Shown here: positions 35,456-44,902 of the stretch, in pieces
How the letters are laid out: each line of letters starts with the position of its first letter
Position numbering within the stretch: the first letter of the stretch is position 1
NCBI GenBank assembly: GCA_913055635.1
Contig: CAJXLK010000011.1
Coordinates: forward strand, 39,628 to 103,627
From: an uncultured Bacteroidota bacterium
Lineage (GTDB): Bacteria; Bacteroidota; Bacteroidia; Bacteroidales; UBA12077
Reading direction: 5' to 3'
DNA: 64,000 bases
The notes under the pieces: generated by a model
Databases searched by the model: none
What the model was told of the DNA's origin: nothing
The model's input: only the letters and a program-made list of their open reading frames with translations
Translations under genes and position numbers: made by a program

Positions 35456-37908
35456 TAATACACGCGTTTCACGCGTTCGGAAATGCCGGTAAATATCTCA
35501 TAAGGGATGGTATTGAGCTTATGGGCGAGTTCGCTCACGGGTATTTCATCGCCAAAAACAATCACCTGGTCGCCCTCCTTCACATCGCAACCGGTAACGT
35601 CGGCCATGCACATATCCATACAAATGCTTCCGACCACCGGCACATAAAAGCCATTGATATAGAGGCGCCCCACACCATTGCTCAGGGCCCGGTTAAACCC
35701 GTCGGCATATCCGACCGGAACAATGGCTATTTTCATCTGTCTGTTGGCCCGGGCAGTACGTCCATAACCGATTGTCCCGCCCGGTTCAACGGTTTTAATT
35801 TGAGTGACTGTACTTTTAAAGGTCGAGATGTTGCGCAACTGGTCCTGATGAACGGCACCCACTCCATAGAGGCCGATTCCCAGGCGCACCATATCGAACT
35901 GGGCTTCAGGAAACCGCTCAATGCCGGCTGAATTCAGGATATGGCGCAGGAAGGAGTAACCCAGGGCATCTGCTATTTGCCGGCTCAGGTGATCAAAAGA
36001 ACGAATTTGTTGACGGGTGAATTCATCCTGCTCAGGTTCATCGCTTGCGGCCAGATGCGAAAAGACCGAATGAACCCGAAGCCGGTCAGACGCCCTGAGT
36101 TGGTCAATCAGCTGAGGCACCTCCAGGGGTTTAAATCCCAGGCGGTTCATGCCTGTATCCAGTTTGATGTGCACCGGGTACTCCTTCCTCCCGCTGGCAG
36201 CCAACTCCTGGTTGAATTGCTCCAGGACCTGAAAGTGATAAATTTCGGGTTCCAGCTCATAATCGATCATCATGCCAAAACCGGCTGTTTCGGGATTCAT
36301 CACGATGATGGGCAGGGTGATGCCAGCTTCCCGAAGGGTAACCCCTTCATCGGCGAAGGCCACCCCCAGGTAATCCACCCGCTGGTACTGGAGCAGGTTG
36401 GCGATCTCGTAGGTGCCGCTGCCATAGGAGAAGGCCTTGACCATGACCATCAGCCGCGTTTGGTTGTTCAGCAGGGAACGGAAATGATTCAGGTTATGGA
36501 CCAGGGCATCCAGGTCAATCTCAAGGACCGTTTGGTGCATCTTTTCTTCCAGGGCATGGGTGATCTGCTCAAAGTGGAAATTTCGTGAGCCCTTCACCAG
36601 AATGGCCTCATTTCGGAAGTGCTGGCTGGTGAGAGCCGTCAAAAAAGCCTCTGTAGAGCGGTAGAACTGTGCGGGAATATTGAAACGATCGTGGTTATGG
36701 GAAATCGCTTCCCCAATGCCAATCATCCGGTCAACCTGGTTGCGTTGCACCAGGCTGGCCACCTCGTCATAGAGATCCTGGTCGTTGCGCCCGCTTTGCA
36801 GGATATCGGAGAGGATCAGCGTTTTGCGGACATGCTGCTGTTGTTGATTCAATACATTCAGGGCAATATGGAGCGATCCCAGGTCGGAATTGTAGCTGTC
36901 ATTGATCAGGGTGCAGTTGTTGATGCCTTTCTTCATCTCCAGGCGCATGGCAATGGCAGGCAAATCCCCCATCTTTTTATGGATGTGCGGGTGATCAATG
37001 CCCAGGTACAACATCAACAGCCAGGCATGAATGGCATTTTCCAGTGAACCGGCATCGGTAAATGGGATGGTCACTTCCAGGGCCTCCCCCTGGTAAAGGG
37101 CCTGAATAGAAGAAGACCCCAGGCCGCTTTCCACCCGGGTGATCGTCAGATCTGCATCGCCCCTGAACGACCAGGTAAGCAGCTGCTTGCCCTTCCAACG
37201 GGAATCTCCGGTGATCTGCTGGTCGATGGCATCATGATCGCGGCAGTATATAATCGCCTGCGCCCCTTCAAACAATTGCAGTTTCTCGCGGATCTTCTCC
37301 TCCAGACCCGAAAAATTCTCCTGATGGGCTTCACCAATATTGGTCATAATGCCGATATCAGGCCGAATGATCCCGGCCAGGCGCTGCATCTCACCAACCC
37401 GGGAAATACCGGCCTCAAAAACCCCTAAATCAAACCCTTCTGCCATATTCCACACCGACAGGGGCACACCCACCTGGGAATTGTAACTCTTCGGACTGCG
37501 CACCAATCGCCTCTTACCAGCCATTAGATGATAAATCCATTCTTTCACAATGGTCTTGCCATTGCTCCCGGTAATACCGATTACAGGATAATTAAAACGC
37601 TCACGATGATCAGCGGCCAGTTGCTGCAAAGCCCCCAATGTGCTGTCGACCCTGACAAAATTGGCATCGGTGTAGCGGTCAATATCGCGGGGCAAACGCC
37701 TTACCACAAAATTGCCCACCCCCTTCCTCCAAAGCTCATCAATATAATCATGGCCATCATGGCGGTCGCCTTCCAAAGCAAAAAAAATGGTTTGCCGGGG
37801 ATCAAAAATTTTCCGGCTGTCAATGGCCAAATGCACAATGGTCGATTCACGGTTCTGATGCAGCTCCCCACCCATTCCTCGGGCCAGTTCACCTATGGTA
37901 TATGCCAT
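35446..37908 (-). CDS. murF-alr: Bifunctional MurF ligase / alanine racemase
   Basis: The 820-aa fusion joins two steps of cell-wall synthesis. The first half is a Mur ligase: substrate domain, then P-loop VIGITGSNGKTIVKEWIYHLM (about residues 100-120), IGIMTNIGEAHQENF and LINDSYNSDLGSL; MurF adds D-Ala-D-Ala to UDP-MurNAc-tripeptide. The second half (from about 455) is a fold-III alanine racemase: VLEIDLDALVHNLNHFRS, PLP lysine in MVMVKAFSYGSGTYEIANLL, HIKLDTGMNRLGF, catalytic Tyr in RLGIGLYGVGA and the C-terminal GSICMDMCMADVTG. This fusion is well known in Bacteroidota. The PLP lysine context reads MVKAFSYGSG, the Bacteroidota form of the usual VKA-AYGHG. Confidence 0.95.
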   Translation of the reverse strand: MAYTIGELARGMGGELHQNRESTIVHLAIDSRKIFDPRQTIFFALEGDRHDGHDYIDELWRKGVGNFVVRRLPRDIDRYTDANFVRVDSTLGALQQLAADHRERFNYPVIGITGSNGKTIVKEWIYHLMAGKRRLVRSPKSYNSQVGVPLSVWNMAEGFDLGVFEAGISRVGEMQRLAGIIRPDIGIMTNIGEAHQENFSGLEEKIREKLQLFEGAQAIIYCRDHDAIDQQITGDSRWKGKQLLTWSFRGDADLTITRVESGLGSSSIQALYQGEALEVTIPFTDAGSLENAIHAWLLMLYLGIDHPHIHKKMGDLPAIAMRLEMKKGINNCTLINDSYNSDLGSLHIALNVLNQQQQHVRKTLILSDILQSGRNDQDLYDEVASLVQRNQVDRMIGIGEAISHNHDRFNIPAQFYRSTEAFLTALTSQHFRNEAILVKGSRNFHFEQITHALEEKMHQTVLEIDLDALVHNLNHFRSLLNNQTRLMVMVKAFSYGSGTYEIANLLQYQRVDYLGVAFADEGVTLREAGITLPIIVMNPETAGFGMMIDYELEPEIYHFQVLEQFNQELAASGRKEYPVHIKLDTGMNRLGFKPLEVPQLIDQLRASDRLRVHSVFSHLAASDEPEQDEFTRQQIRSFDHLSRQIADALGYSFLRHILNSAGIERFPEAQFDMVRLGIGLYGVGAVHQDQLRNISTFKSTVTQIKTVEPGGTIGYGRTARANRQMKIAIVPVGYADGFNRALSNGVGRLYINGFYVPVVGSICMDMCMADVTGCDVKEGDQVIVFGDEIPVSELAHKLNTIPYEIFTGISERVKRVYYQE

Positions 37909-38136
37909 AAAAATTCAATTTTCGGGATTTAATTTTGGCTTACTTTGTTCTCAACATCCTTATATTGATGATGATGGCTCAAACTTTAATCATTTGATTG
38001 GGCTTGGGTTGTTCAACATCTTTATTGATAAGGACTCCTCTATCTTTTTTAATCATTTATTTAGCTTTGCTTGTTCAATATCCCTATGGATGTATCCTTT
38101 CCCGACCTTTTTTAAGTATTTGGCCGCTGCCATGCT

Positions 38137-38715
38137 TTATTTATTTTTAATCTGATTGAAGCACTGGCGGCACAGGGGTTCGTATTCTTCGGTTTCTCCA
38201 AGCAGAACCAGTTTTTTGGAGGGGGCTTTGCGGTGGGAATAATGGGCCAGGTTGCCGCACCTGACACAAATGGCATGTACTTTGGTTACATGCTCGGCCG
38301 TGGCCAGCAAAGCGGGGATCGGGCCAAAGGGTTTGCCCTGGAAATCCATATCGAGCCCGGCCACCACCACCCTGGTACCCGCATTGGCCAACTCATTGCA
38401 CACATCGATCAGTCCCTGGTCAAAAAACTGCGCCTCATCAATGCCCACCACATCCACCTGGTTGGCCAGCAGCAGAATGTTCTGAGCCGCCTCCACCGGG
38501 GTCGAACGAATCGCTTTTTCATCATGGGAGACCACATCTTCTTCCGAATACCGGGTATCAACGATGGGCTTAAAGATTTCAGTGGTCAGCCGGGCATATT
38601 GTGCCCTTCTTAACCGCCGGATCAACTCTTCGGTTTTGCCTGAAAACATAGACCCCACGACAACTTCAATCCAACCCCCTGTGGACCTGTGGTTTTCAGT
38701 ATTTTCAAATGGCAT
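38137..38715 (-). CDS. tdk: Thymidine kinase
   Basis: The protein is 192 aa from the Met at 38715 (the frame extends to 38820 but without homology-like sequence). It contains the P-loop [21 protein letters not shown], the DEAQF box in [28 protein letters not shown], and the zinc ribbon cysteines [13 protein letters not shown] and [11 protein letters not shown]. It phosphorylates thymidine in nucleotide salvage in the cytoplasm. It is a type II (TK1-like) enzyme by layout. It diverges from the next gene on the plus strand, with 60 bp between the starts. Confidence 0.95.
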   Translation of the reverse strand: MPFENTENHRSTGGWIEVVVGSMFSGKTEELIRRLRRAQYARLTTEIFKPIVDTRYSEEDVVSHDEKAIRSTPVEAAQNILLLANQVDVVGIDEAQFFDQGLIDVCNELANAGTRVVVAGLDMDFQGKPFGPIPALLATAEHVTKVHAICVRCGNLAHYSHRKAPSKKLVLLGETEEYEPLCRQCFNQIKNK

Positions 38716-38775
38716 TGTCACTAATTTTCCTGATTTATTCGTTATTTTTGTAAAATTATAAATAAAAACAAAATT

Positions 38776-39798
38776 ATGGATTTTCACCGCAAACTGGAAA
38801 ACATCATCAAAGATATTCAAGCCATCGAAGATGATGCGGCTGATTTATCCCGGGCAGAGCAGATGTCGAAGTTGGAGGTTGATCTGTTAAAACAAAAGGT
38901 TCGGGAATTATATGATCAAGTGGTTATACTGGATCGTCACTATCCCTATTCAGGTTCTGAAAGCCAAAAAAGTAAAGATACCGGTGGAATGCAGGACTCG
39001 GGGAATTCGGGTTCACCCCGGGATAGGAAGCAGAGAGCGGGTGATTCATCTGACCCAGCCCCTGGCATAGCTGGTAAGGGGGCGATGAAAGAGCAGCCCG
39101 GGCCTTCATCGCCAGCGGAAGCCAGCCAGGCTCATGGTTTCAACCAAGCGGCGGGCAAGGAAGAGGGATCGGCCCGGGAAGAAACCCCAGGTAAAACACC
39201 CACCCGGGAAAACCCGGATGAGGCAGCGCCTGTGGAAGAACCTTCGGTTCAGGGAACCCCGGGTGAAGCAACGCCAAAGGAAGAAACCCCGGCTAAAGAC
39301 ACCACCGGTAAAGAGACGGCAGGTGGGGAAAACGGGGGTAATCCCGACAGGGGCCCTGAAGGAGAGATGAGACAGGATCATTCAACCCCCTCCCATGAGC
39401 ATTCCCCCCAGCAACATCATAAACCCTCAGGAGAATCCAACAACAAGGAAACAGAGGGCCCCGAAGTGGTGGCCGATAAATTTCAAAACACCAGGACATT
39501 CCGCCACGACGACCTGGCCCGCAAACAACCCCAAAACAACCTTTCCACACGGATGCAATCACGCCCCATCGAGGATTTGGCCAAAGCCATCGGGTTGAAC
39601 GACAAGTTCCGCTTTATCCGCGAACTGTTCGATGGTGACCGGGAAAAATACCATGAAGCCATCCAGATCCTCAACGAACTGCCCAGCTATCAGGAGGCCG
39701 AGCATTATATCAACCAGCGTTTCGACTGGGATCAGGAAAAGCCGGAAGTTCAAAAATTCATGGAGCTGGTGCGGCGAAAATTTTCCGTTTACCAATAA
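38776..39798 (+). CDS. Protein with N-terminal coiled coil, disordered centre and conserved helical C-terminus
   Basis: The 340-aa protein starts with a short coiled coil ([49 protein letters not shown]). The middle (about 55-220) is low-complexity and rich in Glu, Pro, Gly, Thr with loose repeats of the type EETPxKxT. The C-terminal 100 residues are ordered and helical ([32 protein letters not shown], then [19 protein letters not shown]). This pattern occurs in hypothetical proteins next to rsmI in other Bacteroidota genomes, as far as I recall, but the function is unknown. It has no signal peptide. The rsmI gene starts 18 bp after its stop, so they share an operon. Confidence 0.8.
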   Translation: MDFHRKLENIIKDIQAIEDDAADLSRAEQMSKLEVDLLKQKVRELYDQVVILDRHYPYSGSESQKSKDTGGMQDSGNSGSPRDRKQRAGDSSDPAPGIAGKGAMKEQPGPSSPAEASQAHGFNQAAGKEEGSAREETPGKTPTRENPDEAAPVEEPSVQGTPGEATPKEETPAKDTTGKETAGGENGGNPDRGPEGEMRQDHSTPSHEHSPQQHHKPSGESNNKETEGPEVVADKFQNTRTFRHDDLARKQPQNNLSTRMQSRPIEDLAKAIGLNDKFRFIRELFDGDREKYHEAIQILNELPSYQEAEHYINQRFDWDQEKPEVQKFMELVRRKFSVYQ

Positions 39799-39816
39799 TC
39801 GCATTTACCCTGTTAC

Positions 39817-40503
39817 ATGGCAACACTCTTCATCATACCCACCCCCGTAGGCAACCTGGAAGACATCACTTATCGTTCCGTGCGGTTGCTCAAAGAGGTC
39901 GATCTGATCCTGGCCGAGGACACCCGCACCACCAAACATTTGCTGGATCATTACGGCATTGAAGCCCGGATTGAATCGTACCATAAGTTCAACGAACATA
40001 AAAAAGCCGCGTTGTTGGCTCAACAGATCAGCAACAACCAGCAAAAGGCAGCCCTGGTTTCGGAAGCCGGCACCCCGGGTATTTCCGACCCGGCCTACCT
40101 GCTGATCAACCGTTGCCTGGAGCAACAAATAGAAGTGGAGACCCTTCCGGGAGCTACGGCCTTTTTGCCCGCCCTGATCAACTCAGGCCTGCCCTGTGAT
40201 AAGTTCGTTTTCGAAGGTTTTCTTCCCCATAAAAAAGGCCGCAAAAAGCGCATTGAATGGCTCTGCCAGGAAGAACGCACCATCGTCCTTTACGAATCCC
40301 CTTACCGGCTGGTCAAAACCCTCCAACAACTGGCCGAATATTTCGGCGAACAACGCCAGGCTTCCATATCCCGTGAATTGACAAAAATGCATGAAGAAAC
40401 CCTTCGGGGCACCCTGGCCGAATTATCCCGTCATTTCCAGGATAAAAAAATAAAAGGCGAAATCGTCCTGGTGGTGGCCGGAAAAGGAAAAGGCACCTCC
40501 TAA
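39817..40503 (+). CDS. rsmI: 16S rRNA 2'-O-methyltransferase RsmI
   Basis: The 228-aa protein of the TP-methylase (YraL) class carries the usual blocks: ATLFIIPTPVGNLEDITYRSVRLLKEVDLILAEDTRTTKHLLDHY at the start, then YHKFNEHKKAALLAQQI, ALVSEAGTPGISDPAYLLI with the SAM-binding G-T-P-G, LPGATAFLPALINSGLP, and FEGFLPHKKGRKKR. RsmI methylates the ribose of C1402 in 16S rRNA using S-adenosylmethionine. It shares an operon with the disordered protein gene upstream. It is slightly shorter than proteobacterial versions because the C-terminal winged-helix extension is missing, which is normal for this phylum. Confidence 0.95.
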   Translation: MATLFIIPTPVGNLEDITYRSVRLLKEVDLILAEDTRTTKHLLDHYGIEARIESYHKFNEHKKAALLAQQISNNQQKAALVSEAGTPGISDPAYLLINRCLEQQIEVETLPGATAFLPALINSGLPCDKFVFEGFLPHKKGRKKRIEWLCQEERTIVLYESPYRLVKTLQQLAEYFGEQRQASISRELTKMHEETLRGTLAELSRHFQDKKIKGEIVLVVAGKGKGTS

Positions 40504-40669
40504 AGCCTCCACGAAACATGAAGATATCTGCTTCTCATCAGGTGGGATGCCTTCAAACCTGGTTGAAATCTAATGTCTATTGCAGGTGCATTGACAGGAG
40601 TGCCCCGTTCATTGAAAAGCCAGCCCGGGGAATTACAAATGGGCAAACTTATAGAAGAGAGCCACCGCC

Positions 40670-42403
40670 TCAGGGAGGAAGCTTCTTAAACCACAAATCC
40701 CATAACCGCTCGTTGGAAACATTGAAACCGGTAAGTTGGCCCTCCCGGTCTCTGACAAACTGCACCTTCCTGAAAAACCAAATTTCGCTGCGAAACAGGT
40801 CAAAACGCACCGGTTCAAGCACAATGTTGTCAAGGCGGCGATGGCTGACCACCAGGTTATCTCCGCTGGTGTAAATCTGGTACCAGGTCATTAATTCCGG
40901 ACTAAAATAAACACCGGCATAATGGGCTAAGATCTCGGATTTATAATGATAGGGTTCCATGAAATCAAAGGTGGCGTTAAGCTGACCGTTGCTGTATAAT
41001 TCCATCGCCCTGGATTTGCCATTCCTGTTGCTGAATACCAATTTATACCTTCCCCCCTGACGACCCACTGAAAAAGTGTTCAATCCGGCAGGAATCAAGG
41101 GTTGATCGACAAAATCAATTTGATGGTACCACAAAGTATCATTTTTCAGATAAATCTTTCGGCCTTCCCCGTAATTATCACTCCAGTAAAAGCCACAGTA
41201 CCGCTCCGGATGGTCTGGCAGGAAATGGGAATAAGGCAATATTTCCGGGACAGGGGAATGGATCAGGGGCTTGATCCTTTCGGGAAAAGCCCCCTGAAGA
41301 TAAATGTCGGCAATTCTCCAGCCGGTTTCTTCCGCGTCCAGGGAAGCATCATTGCTGAGGATCAACACCGCGGCCTGCTGCCTGGGGAATCTGCCCAGGA
41401 AAGCTCTGTATCCTGCATCGGCCCCTGAGTGGCTAATCACCCGCAGCCCCCGGTAAGTTCCAATTCTCTGGCCCATGCCAAAACAAATGGTATCCCCGTT
41501 ATTGAGCACACCCCTGGTGCGCATCTGTTGAAAGATGCGTTCGCTGCCGACCACCGGATCGGAAAAATTCATCACCCATCGCAACAAATCATCCAAAGTG
41601 GTATACAACGAAGTCGCACCGGCATGGGCATAATTGATTTGAGCATTCTTATAGGTGCCCTCGTGCTGGTAATAAGAATCTGTCCGGTTTTGAATCAACT
41701 GTTCATGGGTTTGGGCGAAAAAAGTATGGTTCATCCCCAGGGGTTCAAAGATGCGTTTGCGGGCAAAATCGGCAAAACCGACCCCGGAAACCCGGGCCAC
41801 CATTTCTGCCAGCAGGGTATAACCCGTGTTGGAATACAAGAACTGTGTGCCGGGGGAAAAATTCAGTTCTTTCTGCCAGCTCACCAACCGGAGGATATGT
41901 CTCTGGGTGATAACGTCTTCACTTCGCCATCCGGCCAGGGCCAGCAACCCCCACTGGTCCCGCAGTCCGCTGGTGTGGTAAAGCAACTGGCCGAGGGTGA
42001 TCTTTTCGCCAAAATCGGGAACCTCCGCCACATACTCGCTAATATCGTCATCCAGGTTAATAAGGCCTTCATCGGCCAACAGCAGAACGGAAAGGGCGGT
42101 AAATTGTTTGGCCAGCGAGGCAATCTGGAACATCGAACCCGGGGTGATATCAATGGCGTATTCAAGGTTGGCTTTGCCATAGGCCTTTCGTAGCACCACA
42201 TTGCCATCCCTGATCACCCCCACTGCCACTCCCGGTTTATTGCCTTTCTGCCTGGCGGCAAACAGCCGGTCAACCTGCGCTTCAGCCGCAGCAGTGTTTA
42301 CGGGAATCTCGTTGATCAAAGGCTGTGCCATCACCCTCTGGCTAAGCACCAACCCGGCCCAAACACCCAACAGGCCTGTCCAACAAAAAGTCCACCGTCT
42401 CAT
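40670..42403 (-). CDS. Secreted serine hydrolase of the beta-lactamase/class C family
   Basis: The 577-aa protein has a signal sequence (CWTGLLGVWAGLVLSQRVMAQ). The catalytic domain (about residues 40-370) has the class C penicillin-binding fold: QIASLAKQFTALSVL with the nucleophile Ser in SLAK, the Tyr motif LYSNTGYTLLAEMV, and HSGADAGYRAFLG at the third motif (KTG equivalent). A C-terminal beta-sheet domain follows (PLIPAGLNTFSVGRQGGRYKLVF), as in peptidase S12 and esterase relatives. It could act as a D-aminopeptidase, esterase or cell-wall enzyme; beta-lactamase activity is not implied. Its upstream region holds the five-copy palindrome array. Confidence 0.88.
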   Translation of the reverse strand: MRRWTFCWTGLLGVWAGLVLSQRVMAQPLINEIPVNTAAAEAQVDRLFAARQKGNKPGVAVGVIRDGNVVLRKAYGKANLEYAIDITPGSMFQIASLAKQFTALSVLLLADEGLINLDDDISEYVAEVPDFGEKITLGQLLYHTSGLRDQWGLLALAGWRSEDVITQRHILRLVSWQKELNFSPGTQFLYSNTGYTLLAEMVARVSGVGFADFARKRIFEPLGMNHTFFAQTHEQLIQNRTDSYYQHEGTYKNAQINYAHAGATSLYTTLDDLLRWVMNFSDPVVGSERIFQQMRTRGVLNNGDTICFGMGQRIGTYRGLRVISHSGADAGYRAFLGRFPRQQAAVLILSNDASLDAEETGWRIADIYLQGAFPERIKPLIHSPVPEILPYSHFLPDHPERYCGFYWSDNYGEGRKIYLKNDTLWYHQIDFVDQPLIPAGLNTFSVGRQGGRYKLVFSNRNGKSRAMELYSNGQLNATFDFMEPYHYKSEILAHYAGVYFSPELMTWYQIYTSGDNLVVSHRRLDNIVLEPVRFDLFRSEIWFFRKVQFVRDREGQLTGFNVSNERLWDLWFKKLPP

Positions 42404-42431
42404 CTGATCTTGATCCTTAAACCCGCTTTGA

Positions 42432-42580
42432 CCTGACCCCGCTTAGCGGGGTCAGGTTTTAACTTACCCCCGCTTAGCGGGGTCGGGTTTTAACTTACCC
42501 CCGCTTAGCGGGGTCGGGTTTTAACTTACCCCCGCTTAGCGGGGTCGGGTTTTAATCTACCCCCGCTAAGCGGGGTATAA
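42432..42580. repeat. Five tandem copies of a 31-bp palindromic unit
   Basis: CCCCGCTTAGCGGGG cores sit at 42437, 42468, 42499, 42530 and 42561, an exact 31-bp period; the last has GCTAAGC in the centre. Between cores is GTCGGGTTTTAACTTA. The first unit is a longer palindrome (42432-42456) followed by TTTT, so it could also stop transcripts moving rightward. It lies 30 bp before the start of the minus-strand serine hydrolase gene. The rest of the gap 42404-42843 holds only a doubtful ORF. Confidence 0.9.
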
Positions 42581-42652
42581 AAATTACAACTTTTCAATCA
42601 GCATTTCCAGAAAAAACATGAAAATCAACAAGGCGATGCATAAAGAGCCCCA

Positions 42653-42853
42653 TCAGCATAATAGCTTGTTCAGATAACGGTGATATGCCTCAGCCATTTG
42701 CTGCCTGGGGGCGGTAATGAACTGTTCATCGAAAACCCGCTCGATACCATCGTGCAGGGGCTGATGACAGAGGTTTTGGTTGGCCACAATTTGCCGGGCC
42801 CGATTTTTTGGGGGAAGACTTTTAAGAAAAGCCAGCCGTGGGGCTATCCCCAA
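42653..42853 (-). CDS. Doubtful small ORF or gene remnant
   Basis: The ORF has 66 codons with no recognised domain (KNRARQIVANQNLCHQPL, EQFITAPRQQMAEAYHRYLNK). The start overlaps the 3' end of the DUF3024 gene by 10 bp. The composition is plausible for a helical peptide, so it may be a small protein or the residue of a longer one; it may equally be chance. Confidence 0.25.
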   Translation of the reverse strand: MGIAPRLAFLKSLPPKNRARQIVANQNLCHQPLHDGIERVFDEQFITAPRQQMAEAYHRYLNKLLC

Positions 42854-43194
42854 AAATGGCCTGAATGGTCATTCTTTAATGTTTCAAAGACATCACGGAT
42901 GCTGTCGACTTCGGGTTTGGGGGGATACTTTTCCCACTTTCCGCCCTTGCCCATCCAGTAGATCACCCAAACTTCCCGCGTTTTGACAAACTGGGTTTTG
43001 ACCACCGGGGTGTGGACCTTTTCATCCTGCTTATCCCATCGGGGGCGTATTTCAAAAATTTCAAGGGTATTGTTCTCGAAGGTATAGCCCACGTCCAGTT
43101 GTTCCCTGATGTCTTCCGGGGGCCGGATGGAATCAATAAAATCCTCGGCTTGTTTGGCAATAAGGTTGATGGTACGGCCTGCTTCTTCACTCAT
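42844..43194 (-). CDS. DUF3024-family small protein
   Basis: The 116-aa cytoplasmic protein contains the DUF3024 core: RPPEDIREQLDVGYTFENNTLEIFEIRPRWD, then KTQFVKTREVWVIYWMGKGGKWEKYPPKPEVDSIRDVFETLKND, with the family-typical R-P-R-W and W-IYWMR/G...W..Y.P pieces. Function is unknown; the family is often found beside toxin-antitoxin, defence or DNA-repair genes, none of which is obvious here. The gene is alone on this strand apart from a doubtful small ORF downstream. Confidence 0.78.
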   Translation of the reverse strand: MSEEAGRTINLIAKQAEDFIDSIRPPEDIREQLDVGYTFENNTLEIFEIRPRWDKQDEKVHTPVVKTQFVKTREVWVIYWMGKGGKWEKYPPKPEVDSIRDVFETLKNDHSGHFWG

Positions 43195-43337
43195 AAACTC
43201 CGGACTTACGCTGCTTATACTTTTAATTTCTCAGGCCACCAAAATAAGAAAATTATAGAGATTCCGAAAAAATCCCTTGTTTTTCCTTTCAGGTAAAAGG
43301 AAAACATTGATTCGCGTCAGACCCGGGTAAAAGCAAG

Positions 43338-43835
43338 TTATTGATTGGAGCCAGAGGATTCCGGGTTCAATTTGCCTCCCCGCACGGTAGCCCCCAGGAC
43401 AATACCGGCACTGAGCAGCACCAGATTCTTGATGATGTACTGGCCTTCCAGGGTCAAGGAGAATGGGAACCGTGCAAAGACTTCCCCGGGGAACAAAAAC
43501 ACCGGCATAAAAGTTCCGATCATCTGAAGATATAGCAGCAAAAGCGTTTCCCTGAGGAAAATATTAAAGATCAGGCCTATGCCAATCAACACCTCCCAGG
43601 TGGCCAAACCGTAGAGAATCGTTTGTTGCGAAAACAAGCCAAAGGTAAGGGTTTGAATGGTACGGGTAGCGATCTCCTCGGCAGGGCTGAACCCTGTAAA
43701 GTATTTAACGCCGCCGAACCAAAGAAAAATAATTCCAATGCTCAGGCGCATCAGGGTCATCCCGTTGGAAGCCATCCAACGGGTAACGGCTATATCCACC
43801 CGGTTAAAAGTTTTTCCGCGTAATTTCATGGTCAT
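43338..43835 (-). CDS. DoxX/DUF417-like four-helix membrane protein
   Basis: The 165-aa protein has four membrane segments: GMTLMRLSIGIIFLWFGGVKYF, ILYGLATWEVLIGIGLIF, LLLLYLQMIGTFMPVFLF and IIKNLVLLSAGIVLGATV. The first matches the DoxX-type opening (LRLSIGIIFLWFGGVKYFTGF) and the tail EGQYIIKNLVLLSAGIVLGA the family end. DoxX-like proteins are proposed to take part in quinone-linked redox steps or oxidative-stress complexes in the inner membrane, but most are uncharacterised. It is a single-gene unit. Confidence 0.75.
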   Translation of the reverse strand: MTMKLRGKTFNRVDIAVTRWMASNGMTLMRLSIGIIFLWFGGVKYFTGFSPAEEIATRTIQTLTFGLFSQQTILYGLATWEVLIGIGLIFNIFLRETLLLLYLQMIGTFMPVFLFPGEVFARFPFSLTLEGQYIIKNLVLLSAGIVLGATVRGGKLNPESSGSNQ

Positions 43836-43899
43836 AAGGTCTCATTAAAGGTTATCAATCAGAGTATTGCATCATTATCAATCCTTATCGGAACGCTGG

Positions 43900-43974
43900 C
43901 CTTGGGAACACTTAACCTGGGAACACGCACTTTGGGAGGGTTCACCTTAGGAAGGCTCACCCTGGGCCCCCTTG
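43900..43974 (+). repeat. Five tandem 15-bp units
   Basis: The 15-bp units start at 43900, 43915, 43930, 43945 and 43960 with consensus CCTTGGGAACACTCA. One frame would read LGTLN, LGTRT, LGGFT, LGRLT, LGPLA, that is a pentapeptide repeat, but the flanks do not form a convincing gene (63 codons, no domain, no promoter). It lies upstream of the minus-strand DoxX-like gene. Confidence 0.75.
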
Positions 43975-44121
43975 CTTTATGCATCTCCTTGTTGTATCAT
44001 CCCGTGCATGCGTGTTTGATTTGGATGAGGAATCGAGTGAATTGCCGGATATTGCTGGCGGATATACCATGCAAACGCGTTTTATCCGAATGAAGATTGA
44101 CTTAAAGTTCTGTAAATCAAG

Positions 44122-44817
44122 TCAGGTATTGAGGGTTGACAATCCCCCATCCACGTGCATGATTTGTCCGGTGATCCATCCAGCCTCCTGACTAAGGAGA
44201 AAAGCAACCATCGAGGCTATATCCCGGGGCTGGCCAATCTTCTTTAAGGGATGGCGCTCCTTCATGGCCTGCTGCTTTTCATCGGTACTGATAAGCCGCT
44301 GACTTAGGGGTGTATTGGTCAGTGAAGGGGCCACTGCATTGACCCGAACCTTAGGGGCCAGTTCAGCGGCCAGGGTCCGGACCAAGCCCTCTATGGCGCC
44401 TTTGGAAACGGCCACTGAAGCATGGTAAGGCATCCCCCTTTGAACCGCTACTGTTGAAAACAAAACCACCGAACTTCCCGGTTTGAAAAGCTTCTGAACC
44501 TTTTGAATTACCCGGATCGCACCCATTACATTGATGCGAAAATCCGATTCAAATGTATCCGGTTTTAAGCCGCGAAAAGGTTTAAGGGTAATGGTACCCG
44601 GCAAATAAACCAAACCATCCAGTGATTCGGGAAGGAAATGTTCCGGGAAATCATCTTCCACGATGTTCATTTGAGCGTGCCCATGCTGATCACTCTGCTG
44701 GGGCAGATCCTTTCTGCTGGTCGTATAAACCGCATGGCCGGACTGAAGGAGTTGTTGAACCAGGTTTTGACCAATAGCAGAGCCCGCTCCCGGTATTAAA
44801 AACTTTTTTTGCATCAT
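44122..44817 (-). CDS. Short-chain dehydrogenase/reductase
   Basis: The 231-aa protein has the Rossmann start KFLIPGAGSAIGQNLVQQLL with the G-x3-G-x-G pattern, the D/NAG-equivalent segment LVYLPGTITLKPF, and PKVRVNAVAPSLTNTPLS near the end. The usual catalytic YxxxK is altered: the region reads GMPYHASVAVSKGAIEGL, with the Lys nine residues after Tyr counted inclusively. That form recurs in one SDR subgroup, so activity is not excluded. Cofactor preference and substrate cannot be called. A 17-bp inverted repeat at 44903 lies in its upstream region. Confidence 0.85.
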   Translation of the reverse strand: MMQKKFLIPGAGSAIGQNLVQQLLQSGHAVYTTSRKDLPQQSDQHGHAQMNIVEDDFPEHFLPESLDGLVYLPGTITLKPFRGLKPDTFESDFRINVMGAIRVIQKVQKLFKPGSSVVLFSTVAVQRGMPYHASVAVSKGAIEGLVRTLAAELAPKVRVNAVAPSLTNTPLSQRLISTDEKQQAMKERHPLKKIGQPRDIASMVAFLLSQEAGWITGQIMHVDGGLSTLNT

Positions 44818-44902
44818 TGGTTGATTTTAAAGCGATTCCCTTTGAAAAATGTATGACTTTTCCCGAAGGTTTTGTTATATCACTAACATATCAAACCACG
44901 AT

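Noticed and set aside
43902..44093. 63-codon ORF with LGxxT repeats as a pentapeptide-repeat protein
   Set aside because: Only five units, then unrelated sequence; no promoter or start context. Kept as a DNA repeat only.
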